Assembly (NCBI GenBank): GCA_016928395.1
Contig: JAFGKV010000225.1
Location: 1-38,090 of the forward strand
Source of the DNA: Candidatus Fermentibacterota bacterium
Lineage (GTDB): Bacteria; JAFGKV01
Reading direction: 5' to 3'
Length of the DNA stretch: 38,090 nt
The position numbers and the translations under genes were made by a program. The notes beneath the pieces are model-generated. The model was not told the origin of the DNA and searched no databases. It saw only the letters and a list, made by a program, of their open reading frames with translations. Positions 8,523 to 17,399 of this stretch are shown in pieces (position 1 is the stretch's first letter; each line of letters begins with the position of its first letter).

Positions 8523-10928
8523 CTACCTGATCAGCACCACTCGCGTCGACGCCCACGCACCTCCCGCCTCCGCCGAGCAGATGTAGGTGCCACTGGGCAC
8601 GCGAAGGCCGCGGTCATCGAGGCCGTCCCAGATGAGGCGGTGGGCGCCCTCGGGCAGAGGCGAGGCTGCCACGATCCGGACGCGCCGTCCGCCAAGGTCG
8701 AACACCGACACATTGACGGGGCTCGGCTTCGCCAGGAACAGCCCGAACGGCGTCACGCCCGTGCTCGGGCATGGCCCTTCGATGCGGAGGGTCAGATCGG
8801 AAACGTCCGGCGGTGTGCCATGCACCCAGAGGCCTTCGCCGGTAGAGAACGCGTACTTGAGGGAACGCGTGCCAGGGTCGTAGTAGCTGACGTGGCGATG
8901 GTCTTGACTGTCCAAGGCGAGCGAGCAGTACTCACCTGTTCCATACGAATCGTCAATGATGCCGATGTGCCAGGTCTCCCCATCCTTCCAGGCAAACCGC
9001 AGATCCTGTTCCCCTCCTTCCTGGGAGTAGCAGATGAGAGCGCGGCCCTGGCTGTCAATGACAAGGGAGGAGTATCTGCCGACATTCGGCCACGGATCGA
9101 CAGGCTCTATCTCCCAGCCCGCCCCACCGTCGTGGGCGTACCGCAGTCCATAGTCGAGGGAGTAGCTGATATGCGGCCTCCCGGACGCGTCGAGTGCAAT
9201 GGATGGCGTCGAGCGGTAGGCCATGCTGCTGTCGATTCGATCGATGCGCCACTCGGAATCCCGTCGGCATGCATGGAAGAGGTGGTAGCCGTCCTGATAG
9301 GCGAGGTGCGGATTGCCACTGGCGTCGAGTGCCATGGAGGGACACCATCCGGCACCAACGGTCGTAGTCGTCCAGCAATTGGCGCGCTTGACGGCATAGG
9401 CAACGTTCTCACACCAGCTCAGACGTGTCGAGTATGCGACATGTGGCGCCAGTCCCTGATCAACGGCAACTGCAGTCCGGCACTGATAGTATGTAGATCC
9501 AGTGATCGACCCCACTGCATCGATGGACCATCCTTCGCCATTGTTGCGGGCGAACCTTACGGTGCTGCCGGAGTGGTAGGCGATGGAGGGAAAACCGGCA
9601 GCATCAACGGTGAGCGATGCAGCGGTGCCCGCTGAACCCAAGGTGTCTACACACTCCACGATCCAGGTCACGCCATCCCAACGAGCGTACCGCAGATCGG
9701 CTCGGGACTTGTCGTAGTAGGCAATCGACGGCGCACCTTCAGGTGATGCGGCAATGGACGACCACCAGCCCGGATCGTCTTCGTGATCGACAAGCTGACT
9801 ACCCTGCCAATTGATTCCCTCCCGCTTCATGATCCGAATCTGACAACGTTGCGTGGAAGGGTCCTTTCGTACCCAGGCCACCCACGGAGCACCATTCCCA
9901 TCGACGTCGAACGACAGGCACTGAGCGAGCGCACTCACCGGTGCGCCTTCCTGGTGCCACCCGGCGCTATCTTTCCATATGTAGCGGAGAGCGGGCCCGC
10001 TCAAGTAGCACGCGTGCACGTGATCCTGGCCGTCAACATCGCACGAAAGCCCCCTGACGTGGCCGGCATTCTGAACCGCGGTCTCAATAGCCCAGTGAGA
10101 TCCATCGTTCCAGGCATGCATCACCGAATAGGTGGGATAGCCCAGGGCGCCAACCATGTGTGGGTGATTCGCCGAGTCGAGCCCCAGGGAGACGTAGTAG
10201 GCGTCACTCCAGTACTCCTGGACAACCCAGCCCGACTCGTTCTTGAAGGCGTACTTGTTCCCGTTGTATGCGATATGCGGTCGGTTACTGACATCAATGG
10301 CGAAGGACAGAGTTCGCGAGTACCAGCATGTCTCCGTTCCGACCTGCGCGATGTACCAACCGTCATAGGTGGTTCGGTACCCGTAGAGGAGTCGCGCCGT
10401 GCCATCCATGCTTCGATAGCAGACGTTGACTTGATTGAGGCTGTCGATCGCAATGCATGGCTTAGTCGCCGAGTAGCCATAGTCCAGAACCCGGGTCTGC
10501 CAGCCTGACGAAGTCTTCGTGCCGTAGCGGAGCTCGTGCGAACCGTAGCCGCCCGAACGAGCGGCCCCATAGAGGACATGTGGAACGCACAGAGAATCCA
10601 CCGCAAGGGCAGCCGCGCCTTTCGAGAACTCACTCCCGTCAACCAGTTCCGTGTGCCAGGCGATCCCATCGGACCAGGCATACCAGAGCTGCAGTCCCGC
10701 GTACCCCCCCGTGTGCCAGTAGATGACATGCGGGTGTCCCTCCCGGTCGGTGCGGAGACTGCGTTCGCCCATAGAGTCGAACCACTTCGGCCCATCCACG
10801 AAAGTGATCTCCCAATCCTGGGCGAAGCAGGGCAAGGAAGTCGCGAGAACGGCCGCGGACAAAGTGAGAGCTGCGAGACGCCAGAGAGAGCCATGCCCCT
10901 TGAGTGCGAGAAACCAAGTTCTGCTCAT
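8523..10928 (-). CDS. Secreted repeat (beta-propeller-like) protein, paralog 2
   Basis: About 801 residues from the ATG at 10928, chosen over the GTG three codons earlier because AGGGTGG lies six bases before it. A signal peptide (MSRTWFLALK... to PCFAQD) leads into repeats of the form (S)IALDASGRPHISYSxxYGLRYAHDGG spaced about 50 residues apart, and the final 82 residues are a FlgD-like Ig domain again with PCPS in place of PNPS. The C-terminal domain is almost the same as in the gene at 5970 while the repeats are clearly diverged. The two genes are 96 bases apart, same strand, and look like a tandem duplication. Likely exported to the cell surface or medium. Confidence 0.82.
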   Translation of the reverse strand: MSRTWFLALKGHGSLWRLAALTLSAAVLATSLPCFAQDWEITFVDGPKWFDSMGERSLRTDREGHPHVIYWHTGGYAGLQLWYAWSDGIAWHTELVDGSEFSKGAAALAVDSLCVPHVLYGAARSGGYGSHELRYGTKTSSGWQTRVLDYGYSATKPCIAIDSLNQVNVCYRSMDGTARLLYGYRTTYDGWYIAQVGTETCWYSRTLSFAIDVSNRPHIAYNGNKYAFKNESGWVVQEYWSDAYYVSLGLDSANHPHMVGALGYPTYSVMHAWNDGSHWAIETAVQNAGHVRGLSCDVDGQDHVHACYLSGPALRYIWKDSAGWHQEGAPVSALAQCLSFDVDGNGAPWVAWVRKDPSTQRCQIRIMKREGINWQGSQLVDHEDDPGWWSSIAASPEGAPSIAYYDKSRADLRYARWDGVTWIVECVDTLGSAGTAASLTVDAAGFPSIAYHSGSTVRFARNNGEGWSIDAVGSITGSTYYQCRTAVAVDQGLAPHVAYSTRLSWCENVAYAVKRANCWTTTTVGAGWCPSMALDASGNPHLAYQDGYHLFHACRRDSEWRIDRIDSSMAYRSTPSIALDASGRPHISYSLDYGLRYAHDGGAGWEIEPVDPWPNVGRYSSLVIDSQGRALICYSQEGGEQDLRFAWKDGETWHIGIIDDSYGTGEYCSLALDSQDHRHVSYYDPGTRSLKYAFSTGEGLWVHGTPPDVSDLTLRIEGPCPSTGVTPFGLFLAKPSPVNVSVFDLGGRRVRIVAASPLPEGAHRLIWDGLDDRGLRVPSGTYICSAEAGGAWASTRVVLIR

Positions 10929-11003
10929 CGATCCCACCCTGCTTTCCTGATGCTCAGTCGGGGACCGAGTGGGCCAGGGCCATGATTCACAGTGCGTCCC
11001 TCC

Positions 11004-11996
11004 CTATCGTGCCAAGATGCAGCGTGTGGTGAGGACTGCACGTGGCGTCGTGAGGCGGCAGACGTAGGTGCCGGAGGGGATGTCGGAGGCGTCCCACGTC
11101 ACGGTGTGTCTGCCAGCTGATTGGCGGCCTTCGAACAGGATCTTCACCAAGGCTCCGCGCGCATCATACACCGCGACCCGCACATCGGCCGGTGTAGGGA
11201 GCGCGTAGAGGAACGACGTCCCGCTCGCGAACGGATTGGGCTTCGTCGCCAACAGGTGGTACGCGGGTCCTTCCCACGGTTCGGCCCCCATCTCGCAGTC
11301 CAGGGCAATCGACATCTCCACCGTGGTGTCGGGCCAGATCTGCACAGAGGTCAGCTCGATCGGGCATTCTTCGGCTTGGACCGACATGTACTGCAGCCTC
11401 GCATAGTTGTGAATCCGAAACTCCCCCGTCTCGTCCGTCATGGCGAAGATCGGGTTCCCCATGATGTCATTGCCGTACACGACGCGCACCCCCTCCATCG
11501 GTGTTCCGAGGCTGTCGGTCACGATCCCGTGGATGTCCCCCATGGCGTTCAGCGAGTCGTTCGGTGCACCCATGGTCGGCGACGCATCGAGGTAGTAGAA
11601 CGTGAGACTCGTCGAGATCGAATACCCCGGTGGAGGTGAGGCGATGAACGCCCCTTCCACGGTTCCGAAAATCAGCTCGTCGACGGGTAGATTGGGAAAC
11701 CACTCCGGCTTCCAGATACGCAGGGTGTCACCCTGCGGGTCGATGCGCAGCGGCCGGAGGAGGTCGTCTTGGGTGACGACCAGGTAGTCCTCCAAGGGAA
11801 CATCGGGTCTGAACTCTGCTGTGTCCGACATGGTGGTGAGAAACCATGTCGAGAGCTCTTCCCACGGGGTCATCTCGAGCCGCCAGCCGATCACGTCGAA
11901 AGTGAGTTCGGAGAACACCTGCTCGACAACGGGATTGGCCACTGTCGGCCCGACCGCTCCAAGCAGGACTGCTGCACCACAGATCACCAATCTCAT
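11004..11996 (-). CDS. Secreted protein with carboxypeptidase-regulatory-like and FlgD-like domains
   Basis: Start taken as the ATG at 11996, which has AAGGAGG eight bases upstream and overlaps the preceding stop codon by one base (TGATG). The protein (330 residues) has a signal peptide (about 1-20), an N-terminal region without recognisable motif, a carboxypeptidase-regulatory-like beta-sandwich at about 150-230 (GDIHGIVTDSLGTPMEGVRV, TDETGEFRI) and a C-terminal Ig-like domain (TKPNPFASGTSFLYALP, VAVYDARGALVKIL, IPSGTYVCRL). Such modules are found in exported, often surface-anchored proteins. It is translationally coupled to the gene at 12592, suggesting that they act together. Confidence 0.75.
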   Translation of the reverse strand: MRLVICGAAVLLGAVGPTVANPVVEQVFSELTFDVIGWRLEMTPWEELSTWFLTTMSDTAEFRPDVPLEDYLVVTQDDLLRPLRIDPQGDTLRIWKPEWFPNLPVDELIFGTVEGAFIASPPPGYSISTSLTFYYLDASPTMGAPNDSLNAMGDIHGIVTDSLGTPMEGVRVVYGNDIMGNPIFAMTDETGEFRIHNYARLQYMSVQAEECPIELTSVQIWPDTTVEMSIALDCEMGAEPWEGPAYHLLATKPNPFASGTSFLYALPTPADVRVAVYDARGALVKILFEGRQSAGRHTVTWDASDIPSGTYVCRLTTPRAVLTTRCILAR

Positions 11997-12592
11997 CACT
12001 CCACCTCCTTCCAGACGATGTCAAGGTCACACACCGGCATGAACTGGCTCCGATGGATACGGTGTATCCGCCAGGCGGCGGCATGCTCCACTGAGTCTGG
12101 GGCAATTGAAATGTGTGTGAGCTCCAGACTCCGCGGGATGTGAATGAGGAAGTCGGCGGAACGTAGCGGCCGGCCCCACCTCTGCGTCGTAGTCAGGATG
12201 TAGCGGAGCATGCTTCGGGGTGTGCGTTGGACATAGGTCACGCGAAAGTCGAAGGAATCGGAACCGGCGATCCGCGCCGGGAACCGGATGCCTTCTGCGT
12301 TTCCGGCATACGAGATGGGAAGCCCTGTGGCGAGATCGGTCACAGCCACGCTGTCGGGATACGGCAGGCCGGGGCCGATCGCGAACGGATAGTACAGCAT
12401 CCGTCCACCGGAATCGCCATCGGAGACCAGGTGATAGTCGCCGATGATCGTGCACCGGTCACCGTGAATGGTGATGTCGATACGTTCGGAGCGGAACTCA
12501 AGTTGACCGGGTGCCGCGTGGCCCGGCGCGCAGACGAGGAGTCCTGCAACGAGGGCAGGCAAGGTGTAAGATCCGGCGCGGTGCAGTCTCAC
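11996..12592 (-). CDS. Secreted hypothetical protein
   Basis: A 198-residue protein with a GTG start at 12592 (GAGGTG lies nearby) and a signal peptide ending near GHAAPG (residue 27). The rest is beta-rich, with HGDRCTIIGDYHL and FRVTYVQRTPRSML as its most regular parts; I do not recognise a family, although the length and strand pattern recall the DUF4424-type outer-membrane-associated proteins only loosely. It overlaps the start of the next gene downstream by one base, so the two are probably one transcript. Function unknown. Confidence 0.65.
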   Translation of the reverse strand: MRLHRAGSYTLPALVAGLLVCAPGHAAPGQLEFRSERIDITIHGDRCTIIGDYHLVSDGDSGGRMLYYPFAIGPGLPYPDSVAVTDLATGLPISYAGNAEGIRFPARIAGSDSFDFRVTYVQRTPRSMLRYILTTTQRWGRPLRSADFLIHIPRSLELTHISIAPDSVEHAAAWRIHRIHRSQFMPVCDLDIVWKEVE

Positions 12593-13509
12593 GGGGCACC
12601 TCTAGGGGCCGTTACGATGCGTGGACTTGGCACACATCACCCCTTCCCTCCTCGAACCAACGGCAAGAGAAGACACGTTTCGTGGATCAAGATACGCGCG
12701 ACATCGCCGAAGTGCACCCGTAGGCAAGGGTTCCCCGGCGCGTGGGCAGCGAGAGTCTCTGGGAGCCGACGACAATACCCATAAACGACCCTGCTGCCCA
12801 CGCGCACCCGCGCGATGTCGCGCGGGCCTGCCGATGCTCACCTGCTCCCGACCCCTCCTGCGAAGCTGTCCAACTGCCGGACGGCTTCTTCTGCGGCACA
12901 CGTTGCTGACTGCTGACGATACCACGGTGCCCGGCCGCGTGCGTCCCTCCGGATAAACCGGAGAGAAACGCATACCCGGTGCGTCCAGGCGCCATGGTGG
13001 GATACAACACCTCGTCTCAGTCGACCTCATGCCCGCCTCCCGGTCTGAGAGTTAGGCCGGAGTTCGCCGGGGCAGGGGACGGGGCGCGTCGATCCAGCGA
13101 TCCACACGCCCCGTCCCGCAGCCTCCTCCCTCGCAGCGATGGCAAGGCGTGCGATCCGGCATGCGACCGAAGCCGCGCGGGCTTCTACTTGCACAGACCG
13201 TGCCGGAATCACGCAGGGCCACGAGACATCTTTGGGCGGCGCTCGCGGCCCCCGGGGGCCTGAGCCAAACCTCCACGGAGCCGAGGTGGGGCATACGCGG
13301 CACCGGCCCATGCAAATCGTGCACGCCCCGGCATGCAAAGCTTGCGCGGTGGAGAAGAAGGAACGGGAATCCGGTGGGTGAGGTTCGAAAGACCAGAAAA
13401 CCAAAGACCCGAGGGGGTGAACCGAAAGACGCGATGGATTCTTGGGTGGGATTACGGTGAACTCATACTCCGCTGTGTGTTCGCTCTCGCGCCGCCAAGG
13501 GGATCGAAT

Positions 13510-13680
13510 GTAGGGGCAGGGCTAGCCTCTTGCCCGCCCGCGGAGGCAAAGCTCCGCTTTCGCAGAGCAACCTTTGTGAACACATCTGTGGAACATGCGG
13601 AGGGCGACCAGAGGCGGTCGCCCCTACGACGGTTGGGGCGCACTATTTCCGTAGGGGCGAGACTCTGTACCCGCCCGTGA
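13510..13680. repeat. Cluster of GTAGGGGC / GGGCGACC hairpin repeats
   Basis: Three related hairpins lie here: GTAGGGGCAGGGCTAGCC...GCCCGCCCG (13510-13543), GGGCGACC...GGTCGCCC (13602-13623, perfect 8-base arms) and GTAGGGGCGAGACTCTGTAC plus CCGCCCG (13651-13680). Equivalent elements occur near 23288-23359 and 37368-37752. They are non-coding and behave like a mobile or recombinogenic intergenic repeat. Confidence 0.7.
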
Positions 13681-13747
13681 AAGCCACGACCTATCCAACC
13701 TTCGTCCGCCATTCATCGAATCATCCACCCGTCCAATCGGCCAACCC

Positions 13748-13832
13748 TCTACTCTCAACCTCGAAGAATCCGAGTGCACCCCGCGCCCTCTGAGGCCAGC
13801 CTGAACCCCTGAAACTGCGAGCGAACCGGCAG
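13748..13832 (+). repeat. Dispersed ~75-base repeat, copy 1 (CTCAGAGGCCCGACTGAACC type)
   Basis: The string TACTCTCAACCTCGAAGAA, then GAGTGCACCCCGCGCCCTC and TGAGGCCAGCCTGAACCC, matches copies at 20294-20368 and 37758-37833 at most positions. All three are intergenic and in the same orientation. Confidence 0.7.
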
Positions 13833-13839
13833 ACCAGCC

Positions 13840-14577
13840 CTAGTGCAGTGTGCCGCCTGCGGCGATCCCGAGGGAAGTTCCCGAGCCGATCACGCGAACC
13901 GAAACCGTCGGCCCGAGTAGCACATCCGCGACGCTGCCCGCCCACACGGCCACTACGCCGTAGCCCAGGAGACGCCGGATCTTGTGGGCTCGGTTGTAGT
14001 CATCATAGGCCGAGGAGATCTCGCCTCCCGTGGCACGCAGGTAGCGCGCATGGGTGTCGTCTTCCCACGTGGCCGCCGCAACCCATCCGGCCAACCCCGA
14101 TAAGCCGACCGCGGCGAAGGCCACTCCTCTGGTCTTGCGTCCCATGGTCCACTGGCCCCATCCCGGGACAAGCATGCTCCGAAACGCCGCGCCGGGGCGG
14201 CTGTCCTCCAGCACCAGGTAGACGGCCGCGGATTCGCCCTCGGCTTCCGCCCCGCTTAGAGCCCGCGCAGCCTCAAACTCGGAGAGGATCTTCGGCGACA
14301 CCTCGCGCGGATCCAGTTCGATGGACGGATCAAGGGAAAGCGCAACACCGAAGCTGGCCCGGGCTTTCGGGCGATCCCCCAATGCTGCCTGTCCGAATCC
14401 TTTCCACAGATGAAGCCCGGCCAGCTCGGGCAGGCTCAGCCCGATTGACTGGGCCAGCAACGAGTCCACCCGTCCGATCATCTGCTGATAGCGTCCAGAG
14501 TCGAAATCGTCGCGAAGCGGCGCCGGCATATCCGTCATGGAGAACACCGCACACGCCATGAGGGTGAGGATGACCAC
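13840..14577 (-). CDS. DUF5683-like membrane protein with N-terminal TPR-like region
   Basis: The 245-residue product starts with a GTG at 14577, two codons' width after the Kelch gene stop, and is the last gene of the operon. Residues 1-20 are hydrophobic (a signal or anchor). Residues 25-110 look helical and TPR-like (ELAGLHLWKGFGQAALGDRP). Residues 125-160 have the FRSMLVPGWGQWTMGRKTRG motif followed by a hydrophobic segment, as in DUF5683 envelope proteins (LxPGxGQxYxGK...). A second hydrophobic segment lies near 205-225. No enzyme motif. It is likely an inner-membrane partner of the kinase and activator encoded upstream. Confidence 0.65.
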   Translation of the reverse strand: MVILTLMACAVFSMTDMPAPLRDDFDSGRYQQMIGRVDSLLAQSIGLSLPELAGLHLWKGFGQAALGDRPKARASFGVALSLDPSIELDPREVSPKILSEFEAARALSGAEAEGESAAVYLVLEDSRPGAAFRSMLVPGWGQWTMGRKTRGVAFAAVGLSGLAGWVAAATWEDDTHARYLRATGGEISSAYDDYNRAHKIRRLLGYGVVAVWAGSVADVLLGPTVSVRVIGSGTSLGIAAGGTLH

Positions 14578-14580
14578 GAG

Positions 14581-15798
14581 CTACCGGATCCTCATGATGG
14601 GCCGTGCCACATGCCCATCCGCGTCGATGCTGACCATGTAGACACCGGTAGGCATGTCGGCGCCCGGACGGAATCGGGCGTAGGCCTCATGTGACATCCC
14701 CTCAGTGCGACAGACCATCCTGCCGTCCAGCGAATGGAGTGCGATGCTCCACCGTCCGGCGACTCTCAGGCTCGCGGAGATCTCGACCTCGTGCCTGAAC
14801 GGGTTCGGCCAGACGGAGAGCAGGAGTGGCGGGGGACCAACCGGCTCATGCGCGAGAGCATCCACCGTCTCCAGGTCCGCACGCTCACAGGTTCCCGTGG
14901 CCTCATACCCGACCGGGCCGGTCCCCCCGGCCGCCACCACGTATCCTCCGACAGTACCCCCCGCCATACGCGACCGTGCGACTCCCATGTTCTCCAGAGG
15001 CACCCACGCTCCGGTGATCGAGGACATCACCAGAACATCCCGGCTTGCTCCCTCAGTGCCCTCCCCTCCCATCAGGATCAAAGAAGACCCGAACTCGCAG
15101 GCCAAAGCGCTGCCCCGGGCGCTGGGAAGCCCTGGGCCTTCCACCCATGTTCTGTCAGAGAACACCTCGGTGGTCCGGAGCGGGCCGTGGAAGTAGCCGC
15201 CGGTGATGACTGGGCTGCCCATGACCCCGCCCGCCGCGGCGACGCTGCGGGCCTGACTCAGCGCCTGCTCCAAGGCAAACCCTGTGGCAGGCCCGTAACG
15301 ATAGACAGTGGCCAGAAACTCGCCGCTCGCATCCAGCCCGCCAACGACCAGGGCGGATCCTCCGTCCAGAACCACGGCGCACGCTCCCCGAAGGGCGACG
15401 GGCAGCGTGTCAGCGTGGACGACCCAGGTGCCCTCACCAGGCCGCCACGACCACACGGTAGCGGAGAGTGTATTGTCTGCAGTGCTGCCGCCGAAGAGGT
15501 AGATCCTTTGCCCGATGAGGGCGCAGGCCATGTCGGCCCGGGGCGCGGGAAGACCGGGAAAACCTCCAACCCACCTGTCCTCGGCCGGCAGGTAGGCCTC
15601 CACCACACTCTGGAGGCCCTGATCTCCGGTGCCTGATCCGCTGCGCACACGGCCTCCCATGACATAGAGCGTGTCGCCCTTGACGGCCGAAGCCGCATCC
15701 ATCCGTGGCGTAATCATCCTCGCGCACGGATGCCACGCCGTCGCGAAGAGCGGCCATGCCGGGAATGCCAGCACAAGAACGATCAGTGTACGTCGCAT
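14581..15798 (-). CDS. Secreted Kelch-repeat protein with FlgD-like C terminus
   Basis: This 405-residue protein starts at an ATG with GGAGGA seven bases upstream and has a signal peptide (about 1-20). Residues 30-310 contain Kelch repeats, each with a double glycine followed by an aromatic or tryptophan-bearing strand: DTLYVMGGRV, QRIYLFGGSTADNT, GSALVVGGLDASGEF, GSPVITGGYF, SSLILMGGEG, GYVVAAGGTG. Six units imply a six-bladed propeller, usually a protein- or glycan-binding module. The C-terminal 80 residues form a FlgD-like Ig domain (SVWPNPFRHEVEIS, MPTGVYMVSI). Gap to the kinase gene upstream is 32 bases, so it probably shares that transcript and may be the exported sensor or effector of the pathway. 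Confidence 0.82.
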   Translation of the reverse strand: MRRTLIVLVLAFPAWPLFATAWHPCARMITPRMDAASAVKGDTLYVMGGRVRSGSGTGDQGLQSVVEAYLPAEDRWVGGFPGLPAPRADMACALIGQRIYLFGGSTADNTLSATVWSWRPGEGTWVVHADTLPVALRGACAVVLDGGSALVVGGLDASGEFLATVYRYGPATGFALEQALSQARSVAAAGGVMGSPVITGGYFHGPLRTTEVFSDRTWVEGPGLPSARGSALACEFGSSLILMGGEGTEGASRDVLVMSSITGAWVPLENMGVARSRMAGGTVGGYVVAAGGTGPVGYEATGTCERADLETVDALAHEPVGPPPLLLSVWPNPFRHEVEISASLRVAGRWSIALHSLDGRMVCRTEGMSHEAYARFRPGADMPTGVYMVSIDADGHVARPIMRIR

Positions 15799-15830
15799 GA
15801 CGAGATCCTCCGTGTGGGCTCCATATGCAT

Positions 15831-17399
15831 CTACCGTTCCGGAGTCTTGCGTAGATCGATTTCGATGGAAATCGTATCGCCCGGGCCGAGGCGTACCCGT
15901 TCGGCCTGACTCGAAAAGAAGGGGTTCTCGGCCATCACTTCATGGGACCCCGGCCACAGCGCGATGGGTTCGGCCAGCGGAGTCGTTCCCACCGGCACGC
16001 CATCCACCTGCAAGGATGCCCATGGGTCGGTCAGCACGCGGAGAAACCCAAGGCTGTCTGCCAGCGACACGAAAAGCGATTCCCGGGCTCCGGGCGCCAG
16101 ATCCACAGCCGCGTGGACCTCGGGGAAGGTCAAGTGTCTCATGGTTATCTGGTACCGTCCCGCCGGCAAGGTCAGCGGATCGGTCAACGGTGTCGTGTCC
16201 CGTACCTCTCCGTCAATCATGATCTCGGCCCAGGGCACGGTAGCGATCCAGAGCGCGGCACGCGTGGGGTCTGCGGCCTCTGCAAGAGGTGGAATGCCTC
16301 TCGGGACCGGAGCAAAGACGGGTTCCGCCGGGATGAGGGTTGTGTTCCTCGAACGCTCTGAGACCTTTGCCGACGGAATCATGGATGATGAGTCGACCAC
16401 CGCCGCCGCAACTGGTGCTAGAGTGGGAGACGCGATCTGTGCGATGATCGTATCATGGGAACCGGCATTCGACCCTGGTCCGGCCGGGGCGAGTGACGCG
16501 GCGCGGCGGGGCATCCGCAGCACCGCCATCCCAACAAGTACACAGAGCACCGCCGCCCCACCGGCGACCCAGGCCCGAATCGGCCTCCGGTCAGCAGGCA
16601 CCACCGGGCCGGGCCCGCCCTGCAGGAGACCCCTGGCCTGGGCAACGCCCTCGGGTCTTTCCGACGGGTTTTTCTCCAAGAGTCCGGCGATGAATCGCCG
16701 TGCCTCCGATGGTGTGCCCGGCGGCAGGGACTTAACGGGATCAGCCTCCAGGAGCCCGTGTACGACCTCCTGGAATGTCTGACCAGGAAACGCCCGCCGC
16801 CCGGTCAATGCCTCGTACAAGGTCGCACCCAGGCTGAAGAGATCGGAGCGAAAATCGGTGGCGCCACCCCGGAGGGTCTCCGGATCAAGGTAGGCGGGAG
16901 TGCCGACCAGTGTGTCACTCTGGGTCGCCGCGGGGCTCTGTAGAAGACGGGCCAGGCCCAGGTCCGCCAGTTTCGGCCCCTTGTCGCTCAGCATGATGTT
17001 CGAGGGCTTGATGTCGCGATGAAGGATCCCTGCTTCATGCAGCGCTTCCAACCCGTCCAGCAGCGCCAGGGCCATTGGCTTCAGCTCGTCCCACGTCAGG
17101 GCACCCTCCCTGATTCGCTGTGCCAGGTCCGGGCCGCGCACGAACTCCGAGGCCAGGTAGAGCCTGTCTTCAGCTTCGCCGAAGTCCCAGACCTTGACCA
17201 CCGCGGGATGATCGATCCTGGCCAGGGCCTTTGCCTCCCGCTCGAACCTCCCCCGACGCTCGGGCCAGTTGAGCCCCCCCGCCACAAGTACCTTGAGGAA
17301 GACCTCCCGCTCCAGATGCACATGAACGGCGCGGTAGGAGAGGGCCTGCGCGCTTTCGCCGATGGGCGCGATGATCCTGTACGGGCCGATATCAGCCAT
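15831..17399 (-). CDS. Membrane Ser/Thr protein kinase with two PEGA domains
   Basis: Residues 7-265 form a Hanks-type kinase: K36 in FLKVL (ATP anchor), E55 in the C helix, H127-R128-D129 with K131 and N134 in HRDIKPSN, metal-binding D146 and a PE anchor in AYLDPE. The glycine loop is degenerate (IGESAQALSYRA) and DFG is DLG, but all catalytic residues are there. A single transmembrane helix (about 277-295) separates it from an extracytoplasmic part with two PEGA-like beta modules (TVPWAEIMIDGEVRDTTPL near 388 and TDPWASLQVDGVPVGTTPL near 457). PEGA modules commonly bind cell-wall or surface ligands. The ATG overlaps the sigma-54 activator stop by eight bases, so it is translationally coupled. 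The activator is an obvious candidate substrate or partner, which is an inference. Confidence 0.88.
   Translation of the reverse strand: MADIGPYRIIAPIGESAQALSYRAVHVHLEREVFLKVLVAGGLNWPERRGRFEREAKALARIDHPAVVKVWDFGEAEDRLYLASEFVRGPDLAQRIREGALTWDELKPMALALLDGLEALHEAGILHRDIKPSNIMLSDKGPKLADLGLARLLQSPAATQSDTLVGTPAYLDPETLRGGATDFRSDLFSLGATLYEALTGRRAFPGQTFQEVVHGLLEADPVKSLPPGTPSEARRFIAGLLEKNPSERPEGVAQARGLLQGGPGPVVPADRRPIRAWVAGGAAVLCVLVGMAVLRMPRRAASLAPAGPGSNAGSHDTIIAQIASPTLAPVAAAVVDSSSMIPSAKVSERSRNTTLIPAEPVFAPVPRGIPPLAEAADPTRAALWIATVPWAEIMIDGEVRDTTPLTDPLTLPAGRYQITMRHLTFPEVHAAVDLAPGARESLFVSLADSLGFLRVLTDPWASLQVDGVPVGTTPLAEPIALWPGSHEVMAENPFFSSQAERVRLGPGDTISIEIDLRKTPER

Larger units (their letters stand above)
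12593..13839. other. 1.2-kb gene-free tract with dispersed repeats
   Basis: No convincing gene. Several open frames cross it on both strands but are mutually overlapping and of low complexity; a minus-strand frame at 13027-13404 is cysteine-rich but matches no family I know. The right half carries short hairpins shared with other intergenic regions of the window (13510-13680) and a copy of a longer dispersed repeat (13748-13832). Confidence 0.55.

Noticed and set aside
13027-13404. Minus-strand cysteine-rich frame (125 residues), ComF-like at first sight
   Set aside because: No complete zinc-binding or phosphoribosyltransferase motif, low-complexity tail and no ribosome-binding site.
12593-13839. 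Possible tRNA or small RNA gene in the long gene-free tract
   Set aside because: No T-arm-like GGTTCGANTCC block with a matching acceptor stem was found.
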